From Synechococcus sp. HW_metabat.21 (GTDB lineage Bacteria; Cyanobacteriota; Cyanobacteriia; PCC-6307; Cyanobiaceae), in NCBI GenBank assembly GCA_018623875.1, contig JAAZUZ010000003.1, forward strand, positions 1-30,534: a stretch of 30,534 nucleotides of DNA. The letters are read 5' to 3'. Positions 21,978 through 29,683 of the stretch are shown here, piece after piece; the stretch's first letter is position 1; each line of letters begins with the position of its first letter. Position numbers and translations under genes: made by a program. The notes beneath the pieces were generated by a model. It was given only the letters and a program-made list of their open reading frames with translations, was not told the DNA's origin and searched no databases.

Positions 21978-23390
21978 ATGCGAAAGACCTTCGTTCTCGA
22001 TACGAATGTGTTGCTGCATGACCCCCAGGCCCTCACCCGCTTTGAAGACAACGCGGTCGTGATCCCAATCGAGGTGGTCGAGGAGATCGATCGCTTCAAG
22101 AAGGACCCCTCCGAGAAGGGCCGCAACGCGCGTCAGATCTCGCGTCTCCTGGATGCCCTACGCGAGAAGGGGAACCTGGCGGAGGGAGTGCCGATCGATG
22201 ACAGCAGTGGCGGCACCCTGCAGGTGGTCTTCTGCCGCAGCGAGACCCTGGCGCAGCTGCCGCCCGAGCTGAAGGGGGGCAGCGGAGACAACAACATTCT
22301 GGCGGTGGCGCTCGAGCAGCTCCGCTCCGGCTTGATTGCCGATCAACCCCCTGTGGTGCTGGTCACCAAGGACACCAACCTGCGCATCAAGGCCGATGCC
22401 GTTGGTCTGACGGCCCAGGACTACACCACCGACAAGGTCGACATTGCGGACCTCTACGCCGGGGTGAGTGAGCTGGCGGCCAGTGCCACCGCGATGGACA
22501 GCCTCAAGAGTGAGGGGGGCTTAGCGCTGGGTGCGCTCCCTTCCGCGGCCGGTGCTGAGCTCCAAGCCAATGAGGGGGTGACCCTGGTGGATGAGGCCCA
22601 GCCGAACCACACGCTCCTGGCGCGCTTTGACGCTCAGGGTCAACGGCTGGTGCCGTTGCAGCGCAGTACCCGCGCCCGACTGGGCAAGGTCGCTGCCCGT
22701 AACCGTGAGCAGACGTTCGCTTTGGATCTGCTGCTCGACCCCTCGGTCCAATTGCTGACCTTGGTTGGGAAGGCCGGTACGGGCAAAACCCTGCTGGCCT
22801 TGGCGGCCGGTTTGCACCAGGTGGCGGATGAGCAGCTCTATGAGCGGCTGCTGGTGACCCGGCCGGTGATCTCCTTGGGCAAGGAGATCGGCTTTCTGCC
22901 GGGGAGCCTCGAGGAAAAGATGGGCCCTTGGATGCAGCCGATCATCGACAACCTTGATTTCCTGCTCGGCAACAGCCCCGAGGAGGAGGGGCGCTCGAGC
23001 GCCAAAGGGGCATCGGGTCCGGCGAACCGTGCGGGGGCAAACCGCGCGCCCCGCAGCAATTGGACGGACCTCAAGGGGATGGGCCTCTTAGAGGTGGAGG
23101 CGATCAGCTACATCCGCGGTCGCTCCATCCCGCGGCAATACATGGTTGTCGACGAGGCCCAAAACCTCACACCCCATGAGGTCAAGACGATCGTGACTCG
23201 CGTGGGCGAGGGCACCAAGATCGTCTTCACGGGGGATCCGTATCAGATCGACAATCCCTATGTGGATGCTGAGAGCAACGGGTTGACCTGGCTCGTGGAG
23301 CGCTTCAAGGGTCAGCCCCTGGCGGGGCACATCACCTTGATCCGGGGTGAGCGCAGTGAACTCGCGGAGCTGGCAGCAAACCTGCTCTAG
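21978..23390 (+). CDS. PIN-domain / PhoH-family ATPase fusion (PhoH2 type)
   Basis: A 470-residue protein with an N-terminal PIN nuclease domain: F-V-L-D-T-N-V-L-L-H-D-P (Asp8), E-V-V-E-E-I-D, and G-D-N-N-I-L-A-V-A-L with T-K-D-T-N-L-R. It is joined to a PhoH ATPase domain with Walker A V-G-K-A-G-T-G-K-T (about 263-271), T-R-P-V-I-S-L-G-K-E-I-G-F-L-P-G and Walker B Y-M-V-V-D-E-A-Q-N-L-T. PhoH2 proteins in actinobacteria have RNase and RNA-helicase activity. A Ser/Ala/Arg-rich insertion (about 334-361) looks like a flexible linker. It diverges from the CofE-like gene. Its stop is only four bases from that of the convergent fumC. Confidence 0.92.
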   Translation: MRKTFVLDTNVLLHDPQALTRFEDNAVVIPIEVVEEIDRFKKDPSEKGRNARQISRLLDALREKGNLAEGVPIDDSSGGTLQVVFCRSETLAQLPPELKGGSGDNNILAVALEQLRSGLIADQPPVVLVTKDTNLRIKADAVGLTAQDYTTDKVDIADLYAGVSELAASATAMDSLKSEGGLALGALPSAAGAELQANEGVTLVDEAQPNHTLLARFDAQGQRLVPLQRSTRARLGKVAARNREQTFALDLLLDPSVQLLTLVGKAGTGKTLLALAAGLHQVADEQLYERLLVTRPVISLGKEIGFLPGSLEEKMGPWMQPIIDNLDFLLGNSPEEEGRSSAKGASGPANRAGANRAPRSNWTDLKGMGLLEVEAISYIRGRSIPRQYMVVDEAQNLTPHEVKTIVTRVGEGTKIVFTGDPYQIDNPYVDAESNGLTWLVERFKGQPLAGHITLIRGERSELAELAANLL

Positions 23391-23394
23391 AGCC

Positions 23395-24771
23395 TCAGAC
23401 CATGGCCTCCGGGCGCACCCATTGGTCGAAGTCTTCGGCGCTGATTTCGCCAAGCGCCAGGGCGGCTTCCTTGAGGCTCAACCCATGCTTATGGGCGTGT
23501 TTGGCGATGCCGCTGGCGCGGTCGTAGCCAATGGCGGGGGTCAGGGCCGTCACGAGCATCAAGCTCTGGTTCAGCAGCCGCTCGATGCGCGTCTCGTTGG
23601 CCTTGAGGCCCTCGATGCAGTGCTCACGGAAGCTGCTGCAGCCGCCCGCCAGGAGCTCGATGCTCTCGAGAACGTTGTGGGCGATGAGCGGTTTGAAGAC
23701 GTTCAGCTCAAAGTTTCCCTGGCTGGCTCCGATCTGAACCGCGGTGTTGTTGCCCATCACCTGGGCCGCCACCATCGTCAGGCTCTCGCATTGGGTGGGG
23801 TTCACCTTGCCCGGCATGATCGAGGAGCCCGGCTCGTTCTCCGGCAGGACCAACTCCCCAAGGCCGCAGCGTGGGCCGCTGCCAAGCCAACGGATGTCAT
23901 TGGCGATCTTCATCAGCGAACCCGCCAGCACCGTCAGGCCGCCATGGGCTGTGGCCAGCGCCTCATGGCCCGCGAGGGCCTGGAACTTATTCGGGGCGCT
24001 GCTGAAGCCGGTGCCCAGCCGCTCACTCAGTCGCGCGGCAACGGCTTCTCCAAAGCCCTTCGGAGCGTTCAGTCCGGTGCCGACCGCGGTGCCGCCAATG
24101 GCCAGCTCACGCACCCGCGGCAGGCTCTGGCGGATCGCTTCGATGGCCATCTGCAGCTGGGCGACATAGCCGCTGAACTCTTGGCCCAGGCTTAGGGGCA
24201 CCGCATCCTGAAGGTGCGTCCGGCCGATCTTCACCAGGTCGGCATAGGCCGTGGCCTTCGCCTGGAGCGCGGCGGCCAGGCTCTCGACGGCTGGGAGTAG
24301 TCGTTGCTCCAGCTCAATCACCACGGCGATGTGCATCGCCGCGGGGAAGGTGTCGTTGCTGGATTGGCTGAGGTTGACGTGGTCGTTGGGGTGCACCGGG
24401 CTCTTGCTGCCTAGCTCGCCGCCGAGGGCTTCAATCGCCTTGTTGGCGATGACCTCATTGGCGTTCATGTTGCTCTGGGTGCCCGACCCGGTCTGCCAGA
24501 CCTTCAGCGGAAACTCCTGATCCAATTCGCCTGCGGCGACCTGCTCGGCGGCGGTCACGATGGCGCTGCAGAGGCCCCCATCGAGTTTGCCGAGATCCCG
24601 GTTGGCTTCCGCGCAAGCGGCCTTCAGCTGACCGAAGGCATGCACGATTGCCAGAGGCATCCGCTGGCCGAAGGGGAAGTTGCCAATGGAGCGCTGGGTC
24701 TGCGCTCCCCAGTAGTGATCAGCGGGTACTCCGATGGCACCGAGGCTGTCGGTTTCTTGGCGCTGAGTCAT
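23395..24771 (-). CDS. fumC: class II fumarate hydratase
   Basis: A 458-residue iron-independent fumarase (fumarate to malate) of the fumarase/aspartase superfamily. Motifs are W-Q-T-G-S-G-T-Q-S-N-M-N (about 92-103), S-Q-S-S-N-D-T-F-P, K-I-G-R-T-H-L-Q-D-A (catalytic His about 186), G-T-A-V-G-T-G-L-N and the signature G-S-S-I-M-P-G-K-V-N-P (315-325). Length and motifs are standard. The ATG overlaps the TGA of the upstream thioredoxin-like gene (ATGA). It is the last gene of its minus-strand operon. No terminator hairpin is visible before the convergent phoH-type gene. Confidence 0.97.
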   Translation of the reverse strand: MTQRQETDSLGAIGVPADHYWGAQTQRSIGNFPFGQRMPLAIVHAFGQLKAACAEANRDLGKLDGGLCSAIVTAAEQVAAGELDQEFPLKVWQTGSGTQSNMNANEVIANKAIEALGGELGSKSPVHPNDHVNLSQSSNDTFPAAMHIAVVIELEQRLLPAVESLAAALQAKATAYADLVKIGRTHLQDAVPLSLGQEFSGYVAQLQMAIEAIRQSLPRVRELAIGGTAVGTGLNAPKGFGEAVAARLSERLGTGFSSAPNKFQALAGHEALATAHGGLTVLAGSLMKIANDIRWLGSGPRCGLGELVLPENEPGSSIMPGKVNPTQCESLTMVAAQVMGNNTAVQIGASQGNFELNVFKPLIAHNVLESIELLAGGCSSFREHCIEGLKANETRIERLLNQSLMLVTALTPAIGYDRASGIAKHAHKHGLSLKEAALALGEISAEDFDQWVRPEAMV

Positions 24772-25358
24772 GGGGACGGGACGATTTCGCTGTTGAGTTC
24801 GTTCACCTCACGGTTGAGGCTGAGCTTCACATCACCCTGGGGCCGGAGCCCGGTCACCTCGCTGAGGGCCTCATTGATGGCATCGATGCTCGCCGGGCCG
24901 CTCTCGTCCAGCACGACCTTGCCGTCGTTGTTGATCACCACCACCTGGGGAATGACGCCGCTCCAGTAGCTGGCCGGATCGTTGGGCCCGTGGGTCTCTC
25001 GGTTTTGCAGCGGATCGGTCTGCAGCAGGATCAGCTCGGCGCTGCGGCCCCAGAGCCGCTGCAGCTCGTTGAAGACGACCGCGTACTGCTTGCTTGCGGC
25101 GCTGTCATCGAGGAAGAAGCCCAGGACAATTGCCCGGTGCTCTTCGAGGGCTTGCGAGAGCGTGGTGCGGGGCGGCACCAGGGAGCCGTTGCCGGCGTAG
25201 AGCGCGTAGATGTTCCCGTCGTAGCTGTTGGTGTCCCGGGCGGCCTGGCTTGGTGCGGCGAGGCCAAGCACCAGGACCAGACTGAGAGCCAGCGCTGCGA
25301 GGGGCTTCAGCAGCCGGGCCAAGGTGCGGGGCATCAATGCAAGGAAGGCTCGGGCCAT
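24768..25358 (-). CDS. exported thioredoxin-like-fold protein, no CxxC
   Basis: A 196-residue protein with a long signal peptide (basic N-terminus, hydrophobic core L-A-L-A-L-S-L-V-L-V-L-G-L-A, A-P-S-Q-A cleavage site near residue 39), so probably periplasmic or thylakoid-lumenal. The mature domain has a thioredoxin-like order: A-I-V-L-G-F-F-L-D-D-S-A-A-S-K, then a helix, then L-I-L-L-Q-T-D, and I-P-Q-V-V-V-I-N-N-D-G-K-V-V with a cis-Pro-like I-P-Q. There is no cysteine at the CxxC position, so redox activity is unlikely. The start may be Met1 (25358) or Met9 (25334). It lies 8 bases after the DUF3685 gene and couples to fumC by ATGA. Confidence 0.75.
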   Translation of the reverse strand: MARAFLALMPRTLARLLKPLAALALSLVLVLGLAAPSQAARDTNSYDGNIYALYAGNGSLVPPRTTLSQALEEHRAIVLGFFLDDSAASKQYAVVFNELQRLWGRSAELILLQTDPLQNRETHGPNDPASYWSGVIPQVVVINNDGKVVLDESGPASIDAINEALSEVTGLRPQGDVKLSLNREVNELNSEIVPSP

Positions 25359-25366
25359 TGTGGCCT

Positions 25367-26977
25367 TCAGCCTCGGCCGACGCTGCGGCCCATGCCCTGC
25401 ACGATGCCGCGACCCACCAGACCGATCGCGCGTCCAATGACCTGGGTCAGCACCACCACCAGCAGATCGCCGAGCCGCTTGAACAGGGACTGGACCTGCG
25501 GGGCCAGGGCATCACGCCCCTCGAGAACCAGCGTGATCAGCTGCTGTCCCCAGCTCAGTTGCTGCAGTTCGCGGTCGCGGGGTTCCATCTGCTCGATCGG
25601 AACGATCGCTCCCTGTTGGAGGCCATAGAGAAGACGGCGGCTCTCGTAGAGCTGCACGGGCCGCTCAAACAGGGCATCCCAGCGCTGTTGGGAGTTGAGC
25701 TGGTTGCGCAGGCGCTCGAGGTTGCGGGTCGGCAGTAGGTCACTGCGCAGCAGATAGCGGCGCAGGTCCGGCCAGGTGCTGCAGCTGGCCAGAATTTCGG
25801 CGCTGATCAGTTCGGCGCTGCGGATCAGCCAGTTGCTGATCAGGGCTTCTAGGTGCAGGAGGGCTTGGGGTTCATCGGGGGCCAGCAGGCGGCCATCCAC
25901 GAGGATCGGTTGGGCGCTGACCAAGGCCGCCAGCATCGGCAGGGCGCTGGGAAGCTCGGGATCAACTGCGGTCAGATCACTCGCGTCGCTCAGGCTCTGG
26001 GCCACAGGCAGCAGGCCCCCCTCCAGCGGCAGCTGGACGTATTCACCAGCCATGGAGCGCAGGGAGAGGTGCCGAAGCTCGTGCTGCTGACCGAGCCAGC
26101 GGCTCTCGAGGGCTTCGCCCCGCAATTGCTCGTGGCGGAAGCGGGTAATCAGCAGATCGAACTGGGCCAACAGGGCCAGCAGCAGGTCGCGGCGATGATC
26201 CGCATTGAGCCCCTCCAGGGCCATCAGTTGACCGCTGGTGTTGCTCACCCCCGCAGAGGCCGCAGCGATCAGCCGCTCTTGGATGGCATCCCAGACACCG
26301 ATCGCGGTGCGTTCCCGCAGGTTGATGCCCACGACCGTTTGCGCTTCAGGCCGTTGCGCCGGAGCCTCGGCGGGGAAGGCCATGCTGATCGGACCCCAGA
26401 GCCACAGCAGCAGGCGCTTCGCGAGGTTCAGTTCCCGCAGCCGTCCGGAGAGCAGTAGGGCGTTCAAGCCCACGGGCTGGAGGTCCAGCCAACGCTGGCA
26501 GCGGAGCATTTCCGCTTCGATCTGCGCCAGGCCGCTGCGAAGTAGCCATTGCCCAAGGCCGAGGGCTTCGCGGTTGGTTTCAGGCTGTTGGACGGCGTTG
26601 AGCGGTCGCAATTCCACGACCCGGCCACCGCTAAGCAGGGTGTCGATCGCTGCGCGGATCTCCTCTGGCTGCGCCTGTTGCAGCAGACCCTCGGCTCCGA
26701 GTTGCAGCAACCAAGTGCTGGGCAGATCGGATTCGGCCGGAAGCAGCAGAAGTAGCGGTGCGGGCTGCCAGCGCTCACGCAGTTGGAGCAGTTCGCGCTC
26801 CAAAGTTGCCGCGGGCATCCCGGCGCTGACGCTCCAAATCACCAGGTCGACACGCCCGGTGTCGGCTCCGGTGCTCGTCTTGAGTTGGAAGCTGTCCTCC
26901 AGCAACCGCTCGAGCCCTGCCTGAATCAGGGGCTCGGCAAGGATCAGGATTGGAGGGGCGTCCTTCGCCTCTGGCAC
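25367..26977 (-). CDS. DUF3685 (Ycf55-like) protein with receiver-like N-terminus
   Basis: A 536-residue cyanobacterial/plastid protein of unknown function. Residues 1-120 look like a response-regulator receiver: I-L-I-L-A-E-P-L-I-Q-A-G-L, then V-D-L-V-I-W-S-V-S, and L-G-A-E-G-L-L-Q-Q-A-Q-P-E-E-I-R-A-A-I. The phospho-acceptor Asp after the third strand is replaced (W-S), so it is a pseudo-receiver. The rest is largely helical and Leu-rich, with the DUF3685 region in the C-terminal half, ending in a hydrophobic stretch (L-L-V-V-V-L-T-Q-V-I-G-R-A-I-G-L-V). It starts 63 bases after the Fur-family gene and is followed after 8 bases by the thioredoxin-like gene. Confidence 0.8.
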   Translation of the reverse strand: MPEAKDAPPILILAEPLIQAGLERLLEDSFQLKTSTGADTGRVDLVIWSVSAGMPAATLERELLQLRERWQPAPLLLLLPAESDLPSTWLLQLGAEGLLQQAQPEEIRAAIDTLLSGGRVVELRPLNAVQQPETNREALGLGQWLLRSGLAQIEAEMLRCQRWLDLQPVGLNALLLSGRLRELNLAKRLLLWLWGPISMAFPAEAPAQRPEAQTVVGINLRERTAIGVWDAIQERLIAAASAGVSNTSGQLMALEGLNADHRRDLLLALLAQFDLLITRFRHEQLRGEALESRWLGQQHELRHLSLRSMAGEYVQLPLEGGLLPVAQSLSDASDLTAVDPELPSALPMLAALVSAQPILVDGRLLAPDEPQALLHLEALISNWLIRSAELISAEILASCSTWPDLRRYLLRSDLLPTRNLERLRNQLNSQQRWDALFERPVQLYESRRLLYGLQQGAIVPIEQMEPRDRELQQLSWGQQLITLVLEGRDALAPQVQSLFKRLGDLLVVVLTQVIGRAIGLVGRGIVQGMGRSVGRG

Positions 26978-27040
26978 GGATCAGCGTCAAGCCTTGTTGG
27001 CGCTCAAGTTAACGGGGATTGCGGGGCTTTCCAGTCCTGC

Positions 27041-27493
27041 TCAAGGCTTTAAACGGCGGCCGCTGAGGTTCAGGGTGTAGTTCTCGATGCGGTAGCCGGT
27101 CTGCTTTTCGATTTGATCGAGCAGCTCTGCGGGGAGTTCCACATCCAGGTCCTGAATCGCGCCGGAATCCAGGCAGGTGATGTGGCTGTGGGGATCGCTG
27201 CGGTAGCCGTAGAGGCGGCCATTGGCACGATCCAGACACTCGATTACCCCGGCGCTCTGGAGGGCCTCGAGGTTTTGGTAGACGGAGGTGTGGCCGATGT
27301 TGCGGCCCTTGGCGTTGAGCCGCTCGAAGATGTCGCGGGCGCTCAGGTGATCCCTCTCGTCCCAGAGCAGTTCAAGGACCATGCGCCGTTGGCGCGAGAG
27401 GCGCATCCCCAGGTCTTTGCAGCGCGAATAGGCGAGATCCACCCCGTGGGTCTCGCTGTTCGTTGCGGTGTTGGGTGCTGGGTGAGCAGCCAC
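27041..27493 (-). CDS. Fur-family transcriptional regulator with reduced zinc ligands
   Basis: A 150-residue winged-helix regulator. The DNA-binding part has R-L-S-R-Q-R-R-M-V-L-E-L-L (31-43), H-L-S-A-R-D-I-F-E-R-L and the recognition helix G-H-T-S-V-Y-Q-N-L-E-A-L (67-78). The dimerisation part has P-H-S-H-I-T-C-L-D-S-G (101-111). There the first structural CxxC of Fur/PerR is C-L-D-S, and no second CxxC exists at the C-terminus. It therefore probably lacks the structural Cys4 zinc site. It could be PerR-, Fur- or Zur-like; the sequence does not decide. GTG start, 16 bases after hisA. Confidence 0.88.
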   Translation of the reverse strand: MAAHPAPNTATNSETHGVDLAYSRCKDLGMRLSRQRRMVLELLWDERDHLSARDIFERLNAKGRNIGHTSVYQNLEALQSAGVIECLDRANGRLYGYRSDPHSHITCLDSGAIQDLDVELPAELLDQIEKQTGYRIENYTLNLSGRRLKP

Positions 27494-27516
27494 GACCTAA
27501 ACAGGTCTCTTAGACC
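27494..27516 (-). promoter_or_regulatory. overlapping inverted repeats between hisA and the fur-family gene
   Basis: On the minus strand three short arms follow each other: GGTCT (27512-27516), AGACCT (27503-27508) and AGGTC (27494-27498). The middle arm can pair with either neighbour, giving two exclusive hairpins that cover the hisA stop and the bases just before the fur-family GTG. The last arm includes the only ribosome-binding-like AGG. It could be an operator or a translational switch, or chance: arms are only five to six bases. Confidence 0.3.
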
Positions 27517-28283
27517 GTTATAGAACCCGAAGGCGGATTGATTGCGTCTTGGAGTCGCGCAGGCCCAATGGCCTGGAGTGCTTCCGCCAGGTCCACCGTG
27601 CCGTCATAGAGGGCCCGGCCGACGATCACGCCGCTAACTCCGAGCGGAGCGATGGATAGCAGAGAGAGGATGTCTTCGAGGGTTCCGATACCGCCGGAGG
27701 CGATCACCGGGATGCTGCTGGCCTCCGCCATAGCCCGCAGGGCCTCGATGTTGGGACCAGCCAGGGTGCCGTCGGTGGCGATGTCGGTGCTGATGATCGC
27801 GGCAACGCCCGTCCCTTCAAAACTCTTGGCCAGTTCCGTGGCCTGCACGGTGCTGGTTTCGACCCATCCGCGGGTGGCCACAAGCCCATCCTTGGCGTCG
27901 ATTCCGACCACGACTTTGCCCGGGTGACGGCCGGCGAGCTCCTTGACGAGCTCGGGCTTCTCGATGGCGACGGTGCCGAGGATGACGCGATCAAGGCCGC
28001 ATTGCAGCAGTTCTTCGGCCCGTTCGGCGCTGCGGACCCCACCGCCCAACTGCACTGGGATGGAGAGGGCCGAGGTGATCGCCTTGACCGCCTGGTCATT
28101 CACCGGTTGACCGGTCTTGGCGCCATCGAGGTCCACCAAGTGCAGACGCTCGGCCCCCTGGCGCTGCCAATCGAGGGCCTGGGCCACCGGGTCATCGTTA
28201 AAGCGGGTGACCTGGCCGTAGTCACCCTGGTGCAGTCGTACGCAATGGCCGTCCAGCAGGTCGATGGCGGGGATGATCTGCAT
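27510..28283 (-). CDS. hisA: phosphoribosylformimino-5-aminoimidazole carboxamide ribotide isomerase
   Basis: A 257-residue (beta/alpha)8 isomerase of histidine synthesis, starting at the ATG at 28283. It shows M-Q-I-I-P-A-I-D-L-L-D-G (catalytic Asp8), L-H-L-V-D-L-D-G-A, Q-L-G-G-G-V-R, V-I-L-G-T-V-A, D-A-K-D-G, I-S-T-D-I-A-T-D-G-T-L (second catalytic Asp region) and I-A-S-G-G-I-G. The frame is open upstream for 74 further residues that form a Trp-rich DUF2389 domain (separate entry). The product may therefore be a 331-residue fusion, or both forms may be made. No clear ribosome-binding site precedes the internal ATG. The fur-family gene follows after 16 bases. Confidence 0.95.
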   Translation of the reverse strand: MQIIPAIDLLDGHCVRLHQGDYGQVTRFNDDPVAQALDWQRQGAERLHLVDLDGAKTGQPVNDQAVKAITSALSIPVQLGGGVRSAERAEELLQCGLDRVILGTVAIEKPELVKELAGRHPGKVVVGIDAKDGLVATRGWVETSTVQATELAKSFEGTGVAAIISTDIATDGTLAGPNIEALRAMAEASSIPVIASGGIGTLEDILSLLSIAPLGVSGVIVGRALYDGTVDLAEALQAIGPARLQDAINPPSGSITV

Positions 28284-28505
28284 GGAGGCCGGTCGGCTCA
28301 AGGACTGCCAGCCAGGCTGCCAGAGGCTGCGATCCCGTAACGCCTGCAGCGGAACCACCAGGCGGAAGCCCCTCTCCAGCACAGCCTCAAGTTCGAGGCG
28401 TCGTGCCTTGGCCTTGCCGATCTCCCCGAGGACGCGGAAGTGGCGATAGCCCCGGGTCAGGCCCAGGACAGGGGGCTGGGCGGTCCATTGCTGCGGCCAC
28501 TTCAT
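28284..28505 (-). CDS. Trp-rich DUF2389 (TIGR02450-like) domain, read in frame into hisA
   Basis: From the ATG at 28505, 74 residues precede the HisA Met with no stop between. They match the small cyanobacterial/marine Trp-rich family as I know it: Q-Q-W-T-A-Q, then G-Y-R-H-F-R-V, L-E-L-E-A-V-L, and L-R-D-R-S-L-W-Q-P-G-W-Q-S-L. The family is normally a free-standing protein of about this size that ends soon after the G-W-x-x-L motif. Here it continues S-R-P-A-S into HisA. A TGA exists one frame over, inside the bases TTGAGC just after the motif, so a one-base change could have removed a natural stop. The start overlaps the upstream small gene by ATGA. Function unknown. Confidence 0.7.
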
Positions 28506-28675
28506 GCGTTGGTGAGCTGGAGGATCAGCCGGTCGTTCTCCCGTCCCCGTGTCCCAGCGGGGGGCGTCTGCAGTTGGGCAATCGGCGGCTCCAGGGGTGG
28601 GTAGCGCTTGCGGCCCAAGGCACCCTGTGGTTTGAGGGTGTTGAGGGAGCGCAGAACCTCGCTGAACCGCCCCAT
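28502..28675 (-). CDS. small hypothetical protein (57 residues)
   Basis: A short open frame, M-G-R-F-S-E-V-L-R-S-L-N-T-L-K-P-Q-G-A-L…, ending R-L-I-L-Q-L-T-N-A. It is basic in its first half and Pro-rich in the middle (Y-P-P-L-E-P-P-I-A). There is no signal peptide or helix long enough for a membrane. Support comes from position: its TGA overlaps the ATG of the DUF2389-HisA frame (ATGA), and it fills the space up to the divergent epimerase gene. I do not recognise a family. Confidence 0.55.
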   Translation of the reverse strand: MGRFSEVLRSLNTLKPQGALGRKRYPPLEPPIAQLQTPPAGTRGRENDRLILQLTNA

Positions 28676-28762
28676 GGCGCTCGCCGTTGAGAACCCTCAG
28701 TGTGATGTGGCTTTGGCGGGAGTGCCCAGCGTTTTGAATGGGCTCAATATCGGACGGTTGTG

Positions 28763-29683
28763 ATGAAAATCCTGGTGATGGGCGGGACCCGCTTCGTGGG
28801 GCGCCCCCTCGTCCAGCAGCTTCAGGACGCCGGCCACGCCTTGACCCTGTTTACCCGTGGCAAAAACCCTGTTCCCGCTGGCGTTGAACACCTCTGTGGT
28901 GATCGCAGCACGGCCGAGGGCCTCTCGGCTCTAGCGGGTCGTCAATTCGATGTGATCGTCGACAGCTCGGGACGCACCGTGGCCGACAGCCGCTCTGTGG
29001 TGGAGGTGACCGGTGCTCCGAGCCATCGGTTCGTCTATGTGAGCTCCGCCGGTGTCTACGCCGACAGCGAGTTGTGGCCGCTGACTGAAACCTCCCCGAC
29101 CGATCCCGAGAGTCGCCACAGCGGCAAGCTCGATACCGAGGCCTGGCTGACGGCAGAAAAGATCCCCTTCACGAGCTTCCGCCCGACCTACATCGTTGGC
29201 GCCGGCAACTACAACCCCGTCGAGAGCTGGTTCTTCGACCGGATCGTGCATGGTCGTCCCGTTCCCCTGCCGGGCGATGGAAGCACCATCACCCAGTTGG
29301 GCCATGTCAATGACCTGGCGACGGCGATGGCCCTGAGCATCGGGGTCGATGCGGCCACCAATCGGATCTACAACTGCTCAAGCGCCCAGGGCATCAGCTT
29401 CCGTGGCCTGGTGGCCGCCGCCGCCCGGGCCTGCGGCAAGGACCCGGCCTCGGTGGAGATCCGCAGTTTCGATCCCAGCAGCCTGGACAAGAAGGCCCGC
29501 AAGGCCTTCCCGTTGCGGATGGCCCACTTCCTGACGGACATTCATCGGGTGCAGCGCGAGCTGGCCTGGACACCGCAGTACGACGTCGAGCGTTCCCTCG
29601 CCGATAGCTACAGCAACGACTACGCCAAGCGGATGCCGACGAGCCCGGACTTCAGCTCCGACGATCAGTTGCTGGCGCTTTGA
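28763..29683 (+). CDS. NAD-dependent epimerase/dehydratase-like protein, CSP41 type
   Basis: A 306-residue short-chain-dehydrogenase-fold protein: M-K-I-L-V-M-G-G-T-R-F-V-G (nucleotide-binding loop), V-I-V-D-S-S-G-R, F-V-Y-V-S-S-A-G-V-Y, F-R-P-T-Y-I-V-G-A-G-N-Y-N-P. The canonical YxxxK is not obvious (H-S-G-K at about 132-135). This fits the CSP41b group (chloroplast stem-loop-binding proteins), whose plastid members bind or cleave RNA and stabilise transcripts, rather than a sugar epimerase. A GTG directly upstream (28760) is an alternative start. Its last 32 bases overlap the end of the convergent pgsA-like gene. Confidence 0.85.
   Translation: MKILVMGGTRFVGRPLVQQLQDAGHALTLFTRGKNPVPAGVEHLCGDRSTAEGLSALAGRQFDVIVDSSGRTVADSRSVVEVTGAPSHRFVYVSSAGVYADSELWPLTETSPTDPESRHSGKLDTEAWLTAEKIPFTSFRPTYIVGAGNYNPVESWFFDRIVHGRPVPLPGDGSTITQLGHVNDLATAMALSIGVDAATNRIYNCSSAQGISFRGLVAAAARACGKDPASVEIRSFDPSSLDKKARKAFPLRMAHFLTDIHRVQRELAWTPQYDVERSLADSYSNDYAKRMPTSPDFSSDDQLLAL

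Noticed and set aside
21893..22126. N-terminal extension of the CofE-like gene to the ATG at 22126
   Set aside because: It would run antisense through the first 50 codons of the PIN domain of the PhoH-type gene, and the extension has no membrane or domain signal.
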